Assembly: GCF_029382255.1 (NCBI RefSeq)
Contig: NZ_JARLLG010000004.1
Span: 124,001-188,000, forward strand
DNA: 64,000 nucleotides
Origin: Isoptericola croceus
GTDB lineage: Bacteria; Actinomycetota; Actinomycetes; Actinomycetales; Cellulomonadaceae
Reading direction: 5' to 3'
The notes under the pieces were generated by a model, which saw only the letters and a program-made list of their open reading frames with translations, searched no databases and had not been told where the DNA came from. The position numbers were made by a program, and so were the translations under genes. Shown here piece after piece: positions 56,462-64,000 of the stretch. How positions within the stretch are numbered: position 1 is the first letter of the stretch; every line of letters starts with the position of its first letter.

Positions 56462-56527
56462 GTGAACATCCGTTGGTATTGGCGCTTTACGCCGGCTCCG
56501 CTGGGAGCTCGGCGGGCTCGCGCCTGA
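56462..56527 (+). CDS. Aromatic amino acid leader peptide
   Basis: A 21-codon frame, GTG 56462 to TGA 56525-56527: it begins M-N-I-R-W-Y-W-R-F and ends GARRARA. The run W-Y-W-R-F packs two Trp, one Tyr and one Phe codon into five residues. A hairpin (GGCTCCG 56494-56500 with CGGAGCC 56542-56548) and then a terminator (56554-56588) follow, before the DAHP synthase gene. This is the layout of ribosome-mediated attenuation: shortage of any aromatic amino acid would stall the ribosome and let transcription continue. Confidence 0.85.
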   Translation: MNIRWYWRFTPAPLGARRARA

Positions 56528-56553
56528 CCGACACCTTCCACCGGAGCCAGCAC

Positions 56554-56588
56554 AGGGCCTGGGACGCATCGTGCGTCCGGGCCCTTTG
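56554..56588 (+). terminator. Attenuator terminator before DAHP synthase
   Basis: GGGCC-TG-GGACGCA pairs with TGCGTCC-G-GGCCC around a TCG loop, followed by CTTTGT. It lies 27 bp past the leader stop and about 90 bp before the DAHP synthase start. Confidence 0.8.
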
Positions 56589-56676
56589 TCGTCGGGGCCT
56601 CCGGTCGGGATCGGACCGCCCTCGGTGACGCCGGACCATCCCTCGACCGACCACCGCCACGACCAGGAGCCCCCCG

Positions 56677-57804
56677 ATGAGCCCCACCACCACGTCCGAC
56701 GCGCACACCGCTGCCGGCGCGCGCGATACTGACCTGATGGCCGAGACCTCTGACCTGCGCGTCCGCGCGCTCGATCCCCTGCCCGCCCCCCGCGCGATGC
56801 GCACGGACCTGCCGCTCGGCACGGTCCGCAGCGACCTCGTGACGACGTCGCGCCGCGAGGTCCGCGACGTGCTGCGGGGCGAGGACGACCGGCTCGTCGT
56901 CATCGTGGGCCCGTGCTCGGTGCACGACCCGGCCGCCGCGCTCGACTACGCGCGCCGCCTCGCGCCGCTCGCGCGGGAGCTGTCGGACGAGCTCGTCGTG
57001 GTGATGCGCGTCTACTTCGAGAAGCCGCGCACCACCGTGGGCTGGAAGGGTCTCATCAACGACCCGCACCTCGACGGCACGCACGACGTGCACCACGGGC
57101 TGCACCTCGCGCGCGAGGTCCTGCTCGGTGTGCTCGACGCCGGGGTGCCGGCCGCGTGCGAGTTCCTGGAGCCGACGTCGCCGCAGTACATCGCGGACGC
57201 CGTCACCTGGGGGGCGATCGGGGCGCGCAACGCCGAGTCGCAGGTGCACCGCCAGCTCGCGTCGGGGCTGTCGATGCCGGTCGGATTCAAGAACGCCACG
57301 GACGGTGACGTCCAGATCGCGGTGGACGGCTGCATCACGGCCGCGAACGAGCACACGTTCTTCGGGGCGGACGCCGAGGGCCGTGCGGCCGCCGTCGAGA
57401 CCGCCGGCAACCCGGACTGCCACGTCATCCTGCGCGGCGGGCGCGGTGGCCCGAACTACGGGGTCGACGACGTCGCAGCAGCCCTGGGCGTGGCCCGCAC
57501 CTCCGGTCTGGGCGGGGCCGTCGAGGCGGGCGTGATCGTCGACGCCTCCCACGGCAACTCCGGCAAGGACCACGTGCGGCAGGCCGAGGTCGTCAGGGAG
57601 GTCGCCGCGCGCCTGGCCGACGGCGAGCAGGGCATCACGGGCCTCATGCTGGAGAGCTTCATCGAGGCGGGTGCGCAGAAGCCCGGCCCGCTGAACTCGC
57701 TCGTGTACGGCAAATCGGTCACCGACAAGTGCATGGACTGGGGCACGACGGCGGAGCTCCTGGAGGTCCTGGCAGCGGCTGTGCGCTCGCGCCGCGACGC
57801 CTGA
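56677..57804 (+). CDS. aroG: 3-deoxy-7-phosphoheptulonate synthase, class I (AroFGH type)
   Basis: A 375-residue DAHP synthase. VIVGPCSVHDPAAALDYA, MRVYFEKPRTTVGWKGLINDP (quoted in parts), GARNAESQVHRQLASGLSMPVGFKN, the CHVILRGG metal His and DASHGNSGKDH are diagnostic. It condenses phosphoenolpyruvate with erythrose-4-phosphate in the first step of the shikimate pathway. ATG 56677 follows CCAGGAG; ATG 56740 would remove a non-conserved tail. It is controlled by the leader peptide upstream. The aroG/aroF naming is arbitrary here. Confidence 0.94.
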   Translation: MSPTTTSDAHTAAGARDTDLMAETSDLRVRALDPLPAPRAMRTDLPLGTVRSDLVTTSRREVRDVLRGEDDRLVVIVGPCSVHDPAAALDYARRLAPLARELSDELVVVMRVYFEKPRTTVGWKGLINDPHLDGTHDVHHGLHLAREVLLGVLDAGVPAACEFLEPTSPQYIADAVTWGAIGARNAESQVHRQLASGLSMPVGFKNATDGDVQIAVDGCITAANEHTFFGADAEGRAAAVETAGNPDCHVILRGGRGGPNYGVDDVAAALGVARTSGLGGAVEAGVIVDASHGNSGKDHVRQAEVVREVAARLADGEQGITGLMLESFIEAGAQKPGPLNSLVYGKSVTDKCMDWGTTAELLEVLAAAVRSRRDA

Positions 57805-57820
57805 CGGCGGCCCCTGCTGC

Positions 57821-57879
57821 CACGAGCGTCTCTGTTCGTCAGGAATCGACGGCTGATTCCTGACGAACAGAGACGCTCG
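57821..57879. repeat. 59-bp palindromic element, copy 1
   Basis: 25-bp perfect arms (57823-57847 and 57855-57879; CGAGCGTCTCTGTTCGTCAG...) around GACGGCT. It lies 17 bp after the DAHP synthase stop and 14 bp before the end of the nuclease-like gene. Identical over 59 bp to the copy at 58945. Confidence 0.9.
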
Positions 57880-57892
57880 CGACGGCGGGCCG

Positions 57893-58888
57893 TCAGAGAA
57901 GGTGCAGGATCGCGTCTGGCGGCAGGGGGTCGGGCCGCCAACCGGAGCTTCGGAGCAGCGTGGCGACCTCGACGCCGACACGACCGTGCCAGGCGTCGGT
58001 GCCGGTGAACCGGCGCACGATCGTGCGCGAGGTGTCGAGACGGTTCTGGCGAGCGCGGTCACGGTAGAGCGCTCGCGGTGCCGAGTGGACGTCCTGACCA
58101 TCGATCTCCACGAGCAGCGCCGTGCCGTCCGGCAACCTCCAGGCCATGTCCACGCGGGCGAAGACCAGCCCGCCGGGCCCGGCGACCCGAAGCTGGAGGG
58201 CGTCGGGCGGGAAGCCGTCGTCGAGGCAGGACAGCCGGGCCCAGGTCTCGGCCGGCGACTCGGAGCGTCCGTCGGCCAGCGGCCACCAGTCCCTGGTGCG
58301 GGCCATGCCGCGACGTCTGGCAGATGCTCGACAGGTAGCGGCGAGCCGTTCGGGATCGATGAGCTTCTGGTGCAGCGCCGAGTCCATGAGCGCGACGGCG
58401 TGGCGGCGCCCCACCTGCGGCACAGCCTCGACGAGCGCGCGGTCCACGGGCACGCAGCGAAAGCCTCCGACCTCGACCCACCGGTCGACCGGCGAGCGCC
58501 GCAACCTGACCGGCGGCCGCTTCGCCCGGGGCGCTCCGGTCGGCATCGTGACCTCGGGCGTGAGGTGCGCCGGCGCACCCTGCACACCGTGGAGCACGAG
58601 GGCGCAGAGGCCGGTGGCAACCGACCCGGGGTGCGCCAGCAGCCCGAGCAGTGCGGCCCGGCGCCGGCGATGCTCGATCCCGTTGCCTCCTTCGGCCCGG
58701 TTCACGCCGGTCGGTCCGGCGTCGAGGACGCCGCGGGCGACGCGCTGCCACTCCTTGGCACGCACCCGCGCGGCCACCTGCTCGCGGTTCATCCCGGCAT
58801 CGAGGCACTGCCGGGCCGAGACGAGGCCCTCCTGCCGCGCGGCGACCAGGAGCAGCGACGCGGGGACGGGTTGAGGGCGACCGGGCAC
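57893..58888 (-). CDS. DUF559/Vsr-like nuclease with AbiEi-like N-terminal helix-turn-helix
   Basis: A 331-residue protein. The N-terminal 60 residues (LVAARQEGLVSARQCLDAGMNREQVAARV...WQRVARGV) resemble the winged helix of AbiEi-type antitoxins. The C-terminal part has a PD-(D/E)xK-like core: Glu214 region (SPAETWARL), Asp247 (VDMAW), Glu261 and Asp263 (LLVEIDGQ), followed by RDRARQNRL, as in DUF559 very-short-patch-repair-like proteins. Such genes are abundant in actinobacteria with no defined role. It is bracketed by two identical 59-bp palindromes. Confidence 0.8.
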   Translation of the reverse strand: MPGRPQPVPASLLLVAARQEGLVSARQCLDAGMNREQVAARVRAKEWQRVARGVLDAGPTGVNRAEGGNGIEHRRRRAALLGLLAHPGSVATGLCALVLHGVQGAPAHLTPEVTMPTGAPRAKRPPVRLRRSPVDRWVEVGGFRCVPVDRALVEAVPQVGRRHAVALMDSALHQKLIDPERLAATCRASARRRGMARTRDWWPLADGRSESPAETWARLSCLDDGFPPDALQLRVAGPGGLVFARVDMAWRLPDGTALLVEIDGQDVHSAPRALYRDRARQNRLDTSRTIVRRFTGTDAWHGRVGVEVATLLRSSGWRPDPLPPDAILHLL

Positions 58889-58944
58889 CGGGCGAGCGAA
58901 GCAGATCTCTCGCCTGTGCCGCCGTCGTCATCCACAGGCCTGGC

Positions 58945-59005
58945 CACGAGCGTCTCTGTTCGTCAGGAATCGACGGCTGATTCCTGACGAACAGAGACGC
59001 TCGTG
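58945..59005. repeat. 59-bp palindromic element, copy 2
   Basis: 27-bp perfect arms (58945-58971 and 58979-59005) around GACGGCT; otherwise identical to the copy at 57821. It lies upstream of the nuclease-like gene's start. Confidence 0.9.
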
Positions 59006-59108
59006 CGGGAGAGGGGCAGCCCGCGGCCCGACGGACGGCACGATCGAGCTCGAGGTCCCCGCCGGGGTGTCGGTGTACACCTTCACCTTCGGGTGACGGC
59101 CCGCAGGT

Positions 59109-60503
59109 TCAGGACCAGCCGTCCACGGCCTGGGCCCACGGCCCGACCCGCACCTCGGCGCCGTCGAGCACGTCCAGGGTGGTCGGGTCGCCGCCACCGG
59201 ACGCCATCGCGCCCTCGGCCTCGTCGGCCGACAGCCCGCCCAGGTCTGGCACGCGCGGCACGAATGCCACGGGAGCTGCGCCGGGGACCGCGACGACCTC
59301 GACCTCGGTGGTGACGTCCGGGTCGTTCGCGGTGGACATGGCCCGCCACTCCAGGGTGGCGAGCACCTGTTCCCCGGCGGGCACGACGACGCGCTCGGCG
59401 ACGGCGCCGGGGAAGGGCGGCGCGATCGTCACGTCCTGCTGCGCCTCGCCGTCCGCGTTGCGGAAGACGACGTCGGGCACGCCGTCGACGGCGCACGGCT
59501 CGCCGGACACGTTGCGCGCGTGCACCGCCAGGTAGCGCCCACCGGTGGCGGCGTCGGGGGTGCCGAGCGAGAGCTCGAGGTCGGCACCGGTGCACTCGGC
59601 CGCGGAGTCGTCGGCGGGCCAGGGCTCGGTGCCCGCGGGCATCCGGACCGGGTGCGGTTCCGGCTCGGGCGGGGCGACCCCGCCCACCCAGCCCTCGACG
59701 AAGGTCGCGTACCCGGGGGAGGAGACGGTGTACGGCACCGGGTCGTCGCCCGGCGGCCGGCGCTCCTCGATCCAGGCGACGACGGCGGCAGCCGCGTCCG
59801 AGTCGCCGGCCGACGTCGTGTGCACGCTCAGCCCGTGGAGGCCGCTGGAGATCGCGGTCTCGACGCCGTCCCGCTGGGCGGCCTCGACCGCGAGCCGTAC
59901 CTGCGCGGGGTCGACGGTGTCGCCGTCGGTGTCGTAGCGCACCGTGGCATCGAGCGTGGCCAGCGAGGTGACGATGCCGCGCTGCGCGGCGACGTCGGCC
60001 AGCGCGAGGAGCTCGTCCGTGCCGGTCGTCTCGGCGAAGCCGGTGGAGACGCGCGCGGCACCCGCCTGCCACAGCTCGAAGGCCTGGGACACGGCACCGG
60101 CGGGGTCGTCCGAGCTGTGCGTCGCCAGCGGGAAGACGGTGACCGCGCCGACCTCGACCGGGTCGCCGGCCGCGAAGCGGACGGACCGGGTCAGGTCGAC
60201 GCCCGGGACGTGCGCCGCGCGGAAGAGGGCCGCGGCCTCGGCCGCCGCTGCGCCGGCCTCCTCCGGGGCCAGGTGCTCGTCGAGCCGGACCTCGAGGTCG
60301 GCGAGCGCGGCGTCGCCGTCCTTCGGGTCGCGCTGCAGCACCTCGTAACCGAGGTCGGTGCCGACCACACCCGGGACGGCCTCGACCGGACCGAGGGCGT
60401 CCCGCAGCTCGCCCGGCACGGGGTCCCACGGGCGCCACACGCCGATCGTGACCCCGACGACGACCAGCGCCACCACCCAGCAGAGGACGAAGCGACGCGA
60501 CAT
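59109..60503 (-). CDS. Hypothetical membrane-anchored protein with DUF4232-like C-terminus
   Basis: A 464-residue protein with one N-terminal membrane segment (VLCWVVALVVVGVTIGVW) and the rest outside. The middle (about 30-280) is unrecognised. The C-terminal part (about 310-460; CTGADLELSLG...LAVHARNVSGEPCAVDGVPDVVFRNADGE) resembles the DUF4232 beta domain, with a Cys pair likely to form a disulfide. It may be a secreted surface protein. ATG 60503. Confidence 0.68.
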   Translation of the reverse strand: MSRRFVLCWVVALVVVGVTIGVWRPWDPVPGELRDALGPVEAVPGVVGTDLGYEVLQRDPKDGDAALADLEVRLDEHLAPEEAGAAAAEAAALFRAAHVPGVDLTRSVRFAAGDPVEVGAVTVFPLATHSSDDPAGAVSQAFELWQAGAARVSTGFAETTGTDELLALADVAAQRGIVTSLATLDATVRYDTDGDTVDPAQVRLAVEAAQRDGVETAISSGLHGLSVHTTSAGDSDAAAAVVAWIEERRPPGDDPVPYTVSSPGYATFVEGWVGGVAPPEPEPHPVRMPAGTEPWPADDSAAECTGADLELSLGTPDAATGGRYLAVHARNVSGEPCAVDGVPDVVFRNADGEAQQDVTIAPPFPGAVAERVVVPAGEQVLATLEWRAMSTANDPDVTTEVEVVAVPGAAPVAFVPRVPDLGGLSADEAEGAMASGGGDPTTLDVLDGAEVRVGPWAQAVDGWS

Positions 60504-60545
60504 GCTCCTGATCGTGCCAGACCAGGGCTCACCGCCCGGCGCGGC

Positions 60546-61742
60546 TCAGACGAACGCCTCCAGCGTGGCCCGGTCGACGGGACCGTCGGCGCGGATCAGC
60601 GTCTCGGCGTCGTCCATGCGGTCCCACACGTTGATGCCCATCGCGGCCTGGACACGGCCGCCCTCGACCCAGAAGGCGACGCACTCGCGGTCCGCCACCG
60701 ACCCGCTGAACACCACCTCGCCGGTGGTCAGGCCCTTCGACTCCATGCCGAGGTCGAACTGGTCGGTGAAGAAGTACGGCAGCACGTCGTAGGCGTCCCC
60801 CGCGCCGAGCATCGCCCGCGCGGCGTGCTGGCCCGACTCGTCGGCGACCGCCCAGTGCTCCACCCGCAGCGGGCGCCCGTAGCGGGGAGACGGGATCGCG
60901 GCGATGTCGCCGGCCGCCCACACCCCGGGCGCGGACGTCCGCAGCGTCCCGTCCACGACGACCCCTCCGCCGTCGGACGGCGGTAACAGGTCGATCCCGG
61001 CGCTCGCGGCCAGCTCGACCTCGGGCGTGACACCGATGCCGACGACGACGGTGGTCGCCTCGAGCGTCGTGCCGTCGTCGAGCTCGACCGCGGAGACGCT
61101 GCCTGACCCGGTGACGGCTGCCACGGAGGTCTCGCGGAGCAGCCGGACGCCGTTCTCGGTGTGCAGCGACGCGAAGATCTCGCCGACCTCCGCGCCGAGG
61201 GTGTGCAGCGGGTGCGGCGACCTGCCCACCACGGTCACGTCGCGACCGAGCTGGCGGGCCGACGCCGCCACCTCCATCCCGATCCAGCCGTCGCCGACGA
61301 CGACCACCGGCCCGTCGCCGGCCAGTGCCGTGGACAGCTGGTCGGCGTCCCCGACGGTGCGCAGGTGGTGCACGCCGTCCAGGTCTGTGCCGGGGACGCC
61401 CAGGCGACGCACCCGTGAACCGGTCGCCAGCAGGAGGCGCGAGTACCGCAGCGAACCTCCCGGTGCCGTCTCGACGCTGCTGCCGCCGACGTCCAGCCGG
61501 GTCGCGGACGTGGACGTCCGCAGGTCGACACCGTGGTCGGCGTACCAGGCCGCGTCGAGCGGGAACAGGGCGTCGCGGCCGGCCTCGCCGCGCAGGTAGT
61601 CCTTGGACAGCGGCGGGCGCTCGTACGGAGCGACGGCCTCGCCGGTGAGGACGACCAGGTCGCCGTCATACCCCTGGTCGCGCAGCGTCTCCGTGGCGCG
61701 GGCAGCGGCGAACCCGCCCCCGACGACGACGATCGGCTCCAT
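60546..61742 (-). CDS. FAD-dependent NAD(P)H oxidoreductase (ferredoxin/rubredoxin reductase type)
   Basis: A 398-residue flavoprotein. FAD motif VVVGGGFAAARAT is at 5-17, the second GxGxxG is VVVVGDGWIGMEVA, and VWAAGDIAAIP carries the conserved FAD Asp. APYERPPLSKDYLRG is typical of BphA4-like reductases that pass electrons from NAD(P)H to ferredoxins of oxygenase systems. ATG 61742 follows GGAGGAGG. No ferredoxin gene is adjacent. Confidence 0.9.
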   Translation of the reverse strand: MEPIVVVGGGFAAARATETLRDQGYDGDLVVLTGEAVAPYERPPLSKDYLRGEAGRDALFPLDAAWYADHGVDLRTSTSATRLDVGGSSVETAPGGSLRYSRLLLATGSRVRRLGVPGTDLDGVHHLRTVGDADQLSTALAGDGPVVVVGDGWIGMEVAASARQLGRDVTVVGRSPHPLHTLGAEVGEIFASLHTENGVRLLRETSVAAVTGSGSVSAVELDDGTTLEATTVVVGIGVTPEVELAASAGIDLLPPSDGGGVVVDGTLRTSAPGVWAAGDIAAIPSPRYGRPLRVEHWAVADESGQHAARAMLGAGDAYDVLPYFFTDQFDLGMESKGLTTGEVVFSGSVADRECVAFWVEGGRVQAAMGINVWDRMDDAETLIRADGPVDRATLEAFV

Positions 61743-61848
61743 CGGTCCTCCTCCGTGACGTCTGTCGTGATCCGTCTCACAGCCTGTCACGCCGAGCGGT
61801 GGTGTGCTGTGTTCGCGGCGCAGGTGCCGGCCGAGGAGGATGAGCAGC

Positions 61849-62595
61849 ATGAGGATCGCAGTGGCCGGAGGAACCGGCACCGTCGGACGTCACGTGGTGG
61901 CAGCGCTGGAGGCGTCGGGGCGGGAGGCGGTGGTGCTCGCCCGCAGCCGTGGCGTCGACGTCGTCACCGGTGCGGGCCTGGACGCGGCGCTCGAGGGGGT
62001 GGACGCCGTCGTCGACGCGTTGAACGTCGTGAGCCTGACGGAGAAGGCCGACACCGAGTTCTTCACCAGCACGTCGCGGAACCTGCTGGCCGCGGGCGCG
62101 CGGGCCGGTGTCGGGCACCATGTGCTGCTCTCGATCGTGGGGATCGACCGGGCGTCGGGCTACGGGTACTACCGGGCCAAACTGGCGCAGGAGGAGGTGG
62201 TGCGCTCCGGGGGCGTGCCCTGGTCGGTGGTGCGCGCGACGCAGTTCCACGAGTTCCCGGGACAGGTGCTCGGGTTTGTCCCGGGCCCGGTCGGGATCAT
62301 GCCGCGGATGTGGTGCCGGCCGGTCGCCGCGGCCGAGGTGGGGGAGTACCTCGCCGCCGTGGCCGCGGGTCCCGCGCAGGGACAGGCTCCCGAGATCGCG
62401 GGTCCGCAGGAGGAGCAGATGGTGGACATGGCCCGCCGGCTGCTGCAGGCTCAGGGCCGACGGCGGTGGGTGCTGCCGTTCGACTTCCCCGGTGCGGGCG
62501 CGGACTTCCGGGGCGGGGCGATGCTGCCCGACGGCGAGGGGCCGCGCGGGACGGTGTCGTTCGACGAGTGGTTGGCGGACGTCACGGAGTCGTGA
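61849..62595 (+). CDS. NAD(P)H-binding protein, NmrA-like atypical SDR
   Basis: A 248-residue Rossmann protein with GGTGTVG (7-13) and the atypical SDR features GHHVLLSIVGIDR and YRAKLAQEEVVR (Tyr/Lys). Members are NAD(P)H-binding regulators or reductases such as quinone reductase-like proteins. ATG 61849 follows GAGGAGGA. It is divergent from the flavoprotein gene. Confidence 0.88.
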   Translation: MRIAVAGGTGTVGRHVVAALEASGREAVVLARSRGVDVVTGAGLDAALEGVDAVVDALNVVSLTEKADTEFFTSTSRNLLAAGARAGVGHHVLLSIVGIDRASGYGYYRAKLAQEEVVRSGGVPWSVVRATQFHEFPGQVLGFVPGPVGIMPRMWCRPVAAAEVGEYLAAVAAGPAQGQAPEIAGPQEEQMVDMARRLLQAQGRRRWVLPFDFPGAGADFRGGAMLPDGEGPRGTVSFDEWLADVTES

Positions 62596-62646
62596 CATCT
62601 CAGAATGTCGCAGGTCTAGGACACGAAGGATGACGGCGCGTCGGCC

Positions 62647-63660
62647 TCAGTCGAACAGCCCGGCCGTCGCGCCGATCACCGGCCAGGCGCCCTCTGAGGT
62701 GTTGCCCAGCACGCTCACCGTCGTCGCGCTGCCCGGGTCGTGGGTGGAGCGGAACGAGACCCCGGCGTCGTAGCCCTCGATCACGACCGCGGGTCCGGTC
62801 CGGTGCAGCCAGAAGCCCATGCCGTAGCGCAGACCCTCGGCCGGGACGTCGTGCCGGGGGCGGATCATCATCTCGACGGTCGCCGGGTCGACGATCCGCC
62901 CGACGAACAGCGCCCGCCAGAAGCGGTGCAGGTCGTCACCCGTGGTGTAGATGCCGCCGTCTCCGTTGCCGAGGACCGGCAGGTGCAGGAGGTTCGTGCG
63001 GTTGCTCGCCGCGTCCAGGTAGCCGAGGGCAGCGTCGCCGGGCAGGTCGTCGGAGCGGAGAAAACGGGTGGAGGTCAGACCGGCTCGGTCGCACACCTCG
63101 CGGTGGACCAGGTCGTGGAACGTGGAACCGCCGACCCGCTCGGCGATCAGTGCCAGGATCACGTAGCCGCCGTTGTTGTACGCGAACCGTTCGCCGGGCG
63201 CCGACTTCTGCGCGAACCCGTCGAGCTCGGGCAGGAACGCCTCTGCACGATCCAGCGTGTGCACGGGCGAGCGCAGGACGTGGTCGTCGACCTCCCAGTC
63301 GGCCTCCTCGTCCAGGTAGTCACCGATGCCGGACGTGTGCGTCAGCAGGTGCTCCACCGTCACGGCGTCGTCGACGAGGGGGAGGTCCGCGCCGAGGATC
63401 TCTCGCGCCGTTGTGGTGAGCTGGAGGGAGCCGCTCTCGACGAGCCGCATGACAGTCAGGGCGGTGAACGCCTTGCTCCCGCTCGCGACGGCGAACCGGT
63501 GCGACGGGCTGTTCGGCACCTCGAGCGCACGGTGCGCGTACCCGAAGGCGCGTTCGACCAGCCGGTCCTCCGCGACGTCCACGGTGACGACGCCCGAGAA
63601 CTGCTTCTCGGGCGCGGCGTCGGAGACTGCTGCCTCGAGGCGGTCCACGTCGATGTGCAT
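62647..63660 (-). CDS. Serine hydrolase (class C beta-lactamase fold)
   Basis: A 337-residue hydrolase with SxxK motif SGSK (Ser60, Lys63) and YNN (161-163), the class C/DD-peptidase pattern; the third motif region is near HRTGPAVVIEGYDAG. No signal peptide, so a cytoplasmic esterase or peptidase is more likely than a beta-lactamase. ATG 63660 is the start. Convergent with the SDR gene. Confidence 0.88.
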   Translation of the reverse strand: MHIDVDRLEAAVSDAAPEKQFSGVVTVDVAEDRLVERAFGYAHRALEVPNSPSHRFAVASGSKAFTALTVMRLVESGSLQLTTTAREILGADLPLVDDAVTVEHLLTHTSGIGDYLDEEADWEVDDHVLRSPVHTLDRAEAFLPELDGFAQKSAPGERFAYNNGGYVILALIAERVGGSTFHDLVHREVCDRAGLTSTRFLRSDDLPGDAALGYLDAASNRTNLLHLPVLGNGDGGIYTTGDDLHRFWRALFVGRIVDPATVEMMIRPRHDVPAEGLRYGMGFWLHRTGPAVVIEGYDAGVSFRSTHDPGSATTVSVLGNTSEGAWPVIGATAGLFD

Positions 63661-63708
63661 GGCGCCACGGTAGAGGCCTGGTGAGTGCGGGGTCCAGGGA
63701 TTACCTGG

Positions 63709-64000
63709 TCATCCGCCGCGGTGCGGCGTCCACCGGCGGGGCCAGAGCGACCAACCCACGACGGCAGCGAGGACCGTGATTGTCAGGAACCCGAGGCCGC
63801 TGACCAGCGCCTCCTGGGCGGCGTCCGCGCGCTCGAGCGCCGTCCACGAGCCCTCGTCGAACATGGTCGAGACGTAGAGCCGGTTGCCCCAGCGGAACCC
63901 GTCGGCGATCGCCAGACAGCCGGCCACCAGGGCGACGACCCGCGCTGCCCACTGCCGTCGGGTGAGGCCACGACTGTGCTCTCCGCGGTCATCTGGGTAC
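63709..64000 (-). CDS. Small membrane protein, C-terminal part (runs off right edge)
   Basis: The visible 96 codons end at 63709 and stay open to the window edge, so the start is outside. Two hydrophobic segments (RVVALVAGCLAIADGF and LGFLTITVLAAVVGWSLW) flank a polar loop (RLYVSTMFDEGSW...ERADAAQEAL). Unrecognised family. Confidence 0.6.
   Translation of the reverse strand, partial: YPDDRGEHSRGLTRRQWAARVVALVAGCLAIADGFRWGNRLYVSTMFDEGSWTALERADAAQEALVSGLGFLTITVLAAVVGWSLWPRRWTPHRGG

Noticed and set aside
57821-59005. CRISPR array
   Set aside because: Only two palindromic copies, 1.1 kb apart, with a gene between them.
57893-59005. Classical IS or transposon from the paired palindromes
   Set aside because: No transposase motif (DDE, HUH) in the enclosed protein and no target-site duplication seen; recorded instead as a possible cassette.

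Overview
The window is high-GC DNA with GTG starts, ATGA/GTGA stop-start overlaps, several apparently leaderless genes, small-type SRP RNA and an IdeR/DtxR-type iron box. This points to an actinobacterium, most likely a Micrococcales member near the Cellulomonas/Promicromonospora group. The genus is an inference from gene content. No insertion sequence, phage gene or CRISPR array was seen.

A housekeeping backbone runs through the window on the + strand in an order familiar from actinobacteria: SRP RNA (855), dnaX (26789), recR and a DUF5063 gene (40559-41768), lysC-asd (44957-47387). Accessory genes interrupt it. tRNA-Ser(GGA) lies beside the SRP RNA on the other strand, next to a truncated GH35 beta-galactosidase at the left edge.

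1.2-26.7 kb: a methionine importer (metQ-metN-metI); two MarR-controlled oxidoreductase/dioxygenase modules; and a block (8.9-20.9 kb) holding a GNAT protein, glutaminase-STAS, a DUF2252 protein, an alpha/beta hydrolase, a MerR regulator, a GPP34 protein, a PEP-mutase-like lyase, an MFS exporter with TetR, a carboxylesterase, an AhpD-like protein and a pirin. Five copies of one MerR-type promoter (TTGACC, 19-bp spacer, centred palindrome ACCGTGT-N7-ACACGGT) lie across this block and look like a local MerR regulon. Next come an EamA exporter/LysR pair, an SGNH esterase and a TetR-controlled ABC transporter.

26.8-47.5 kb: dnaX, a NUDIX hydrolase, an AAA ATPase, a serine hydrolase, an ABC transporter with a two-component system, an iron-regulated ferric ABC importer, recR, another ABC pair, a TSUP permease and the lysC-asd operon.

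47.5-64 kb: a GH13 trehalose-synthase-like enzyme behind the 42-codon scar of a deleted luciferase-like gene; a CREST-like membrane protein; a six-gene GntR(YtrA)/ABC operon; a glutamine amidotransferase; a NUDIX gene; a DAHP synthase behind an aromatic-amino-acid leader peptide and attenuator; a DUF559-type nuclease gene bracketed by two copies of a 59-bp palindrome; and mixed oxidoreductase and hydrolase genes. A membrane gene runs off the right edge.

The least ordinary non-coding signals are the MerR promoter set, the DAHP synthase attenuator, the paired 59-bp palindromes, and a family of intergenic repeats in which a short word recurs every 19-20 bp, in two direct or two direct plus two inverted copies, with a different word at each locus.
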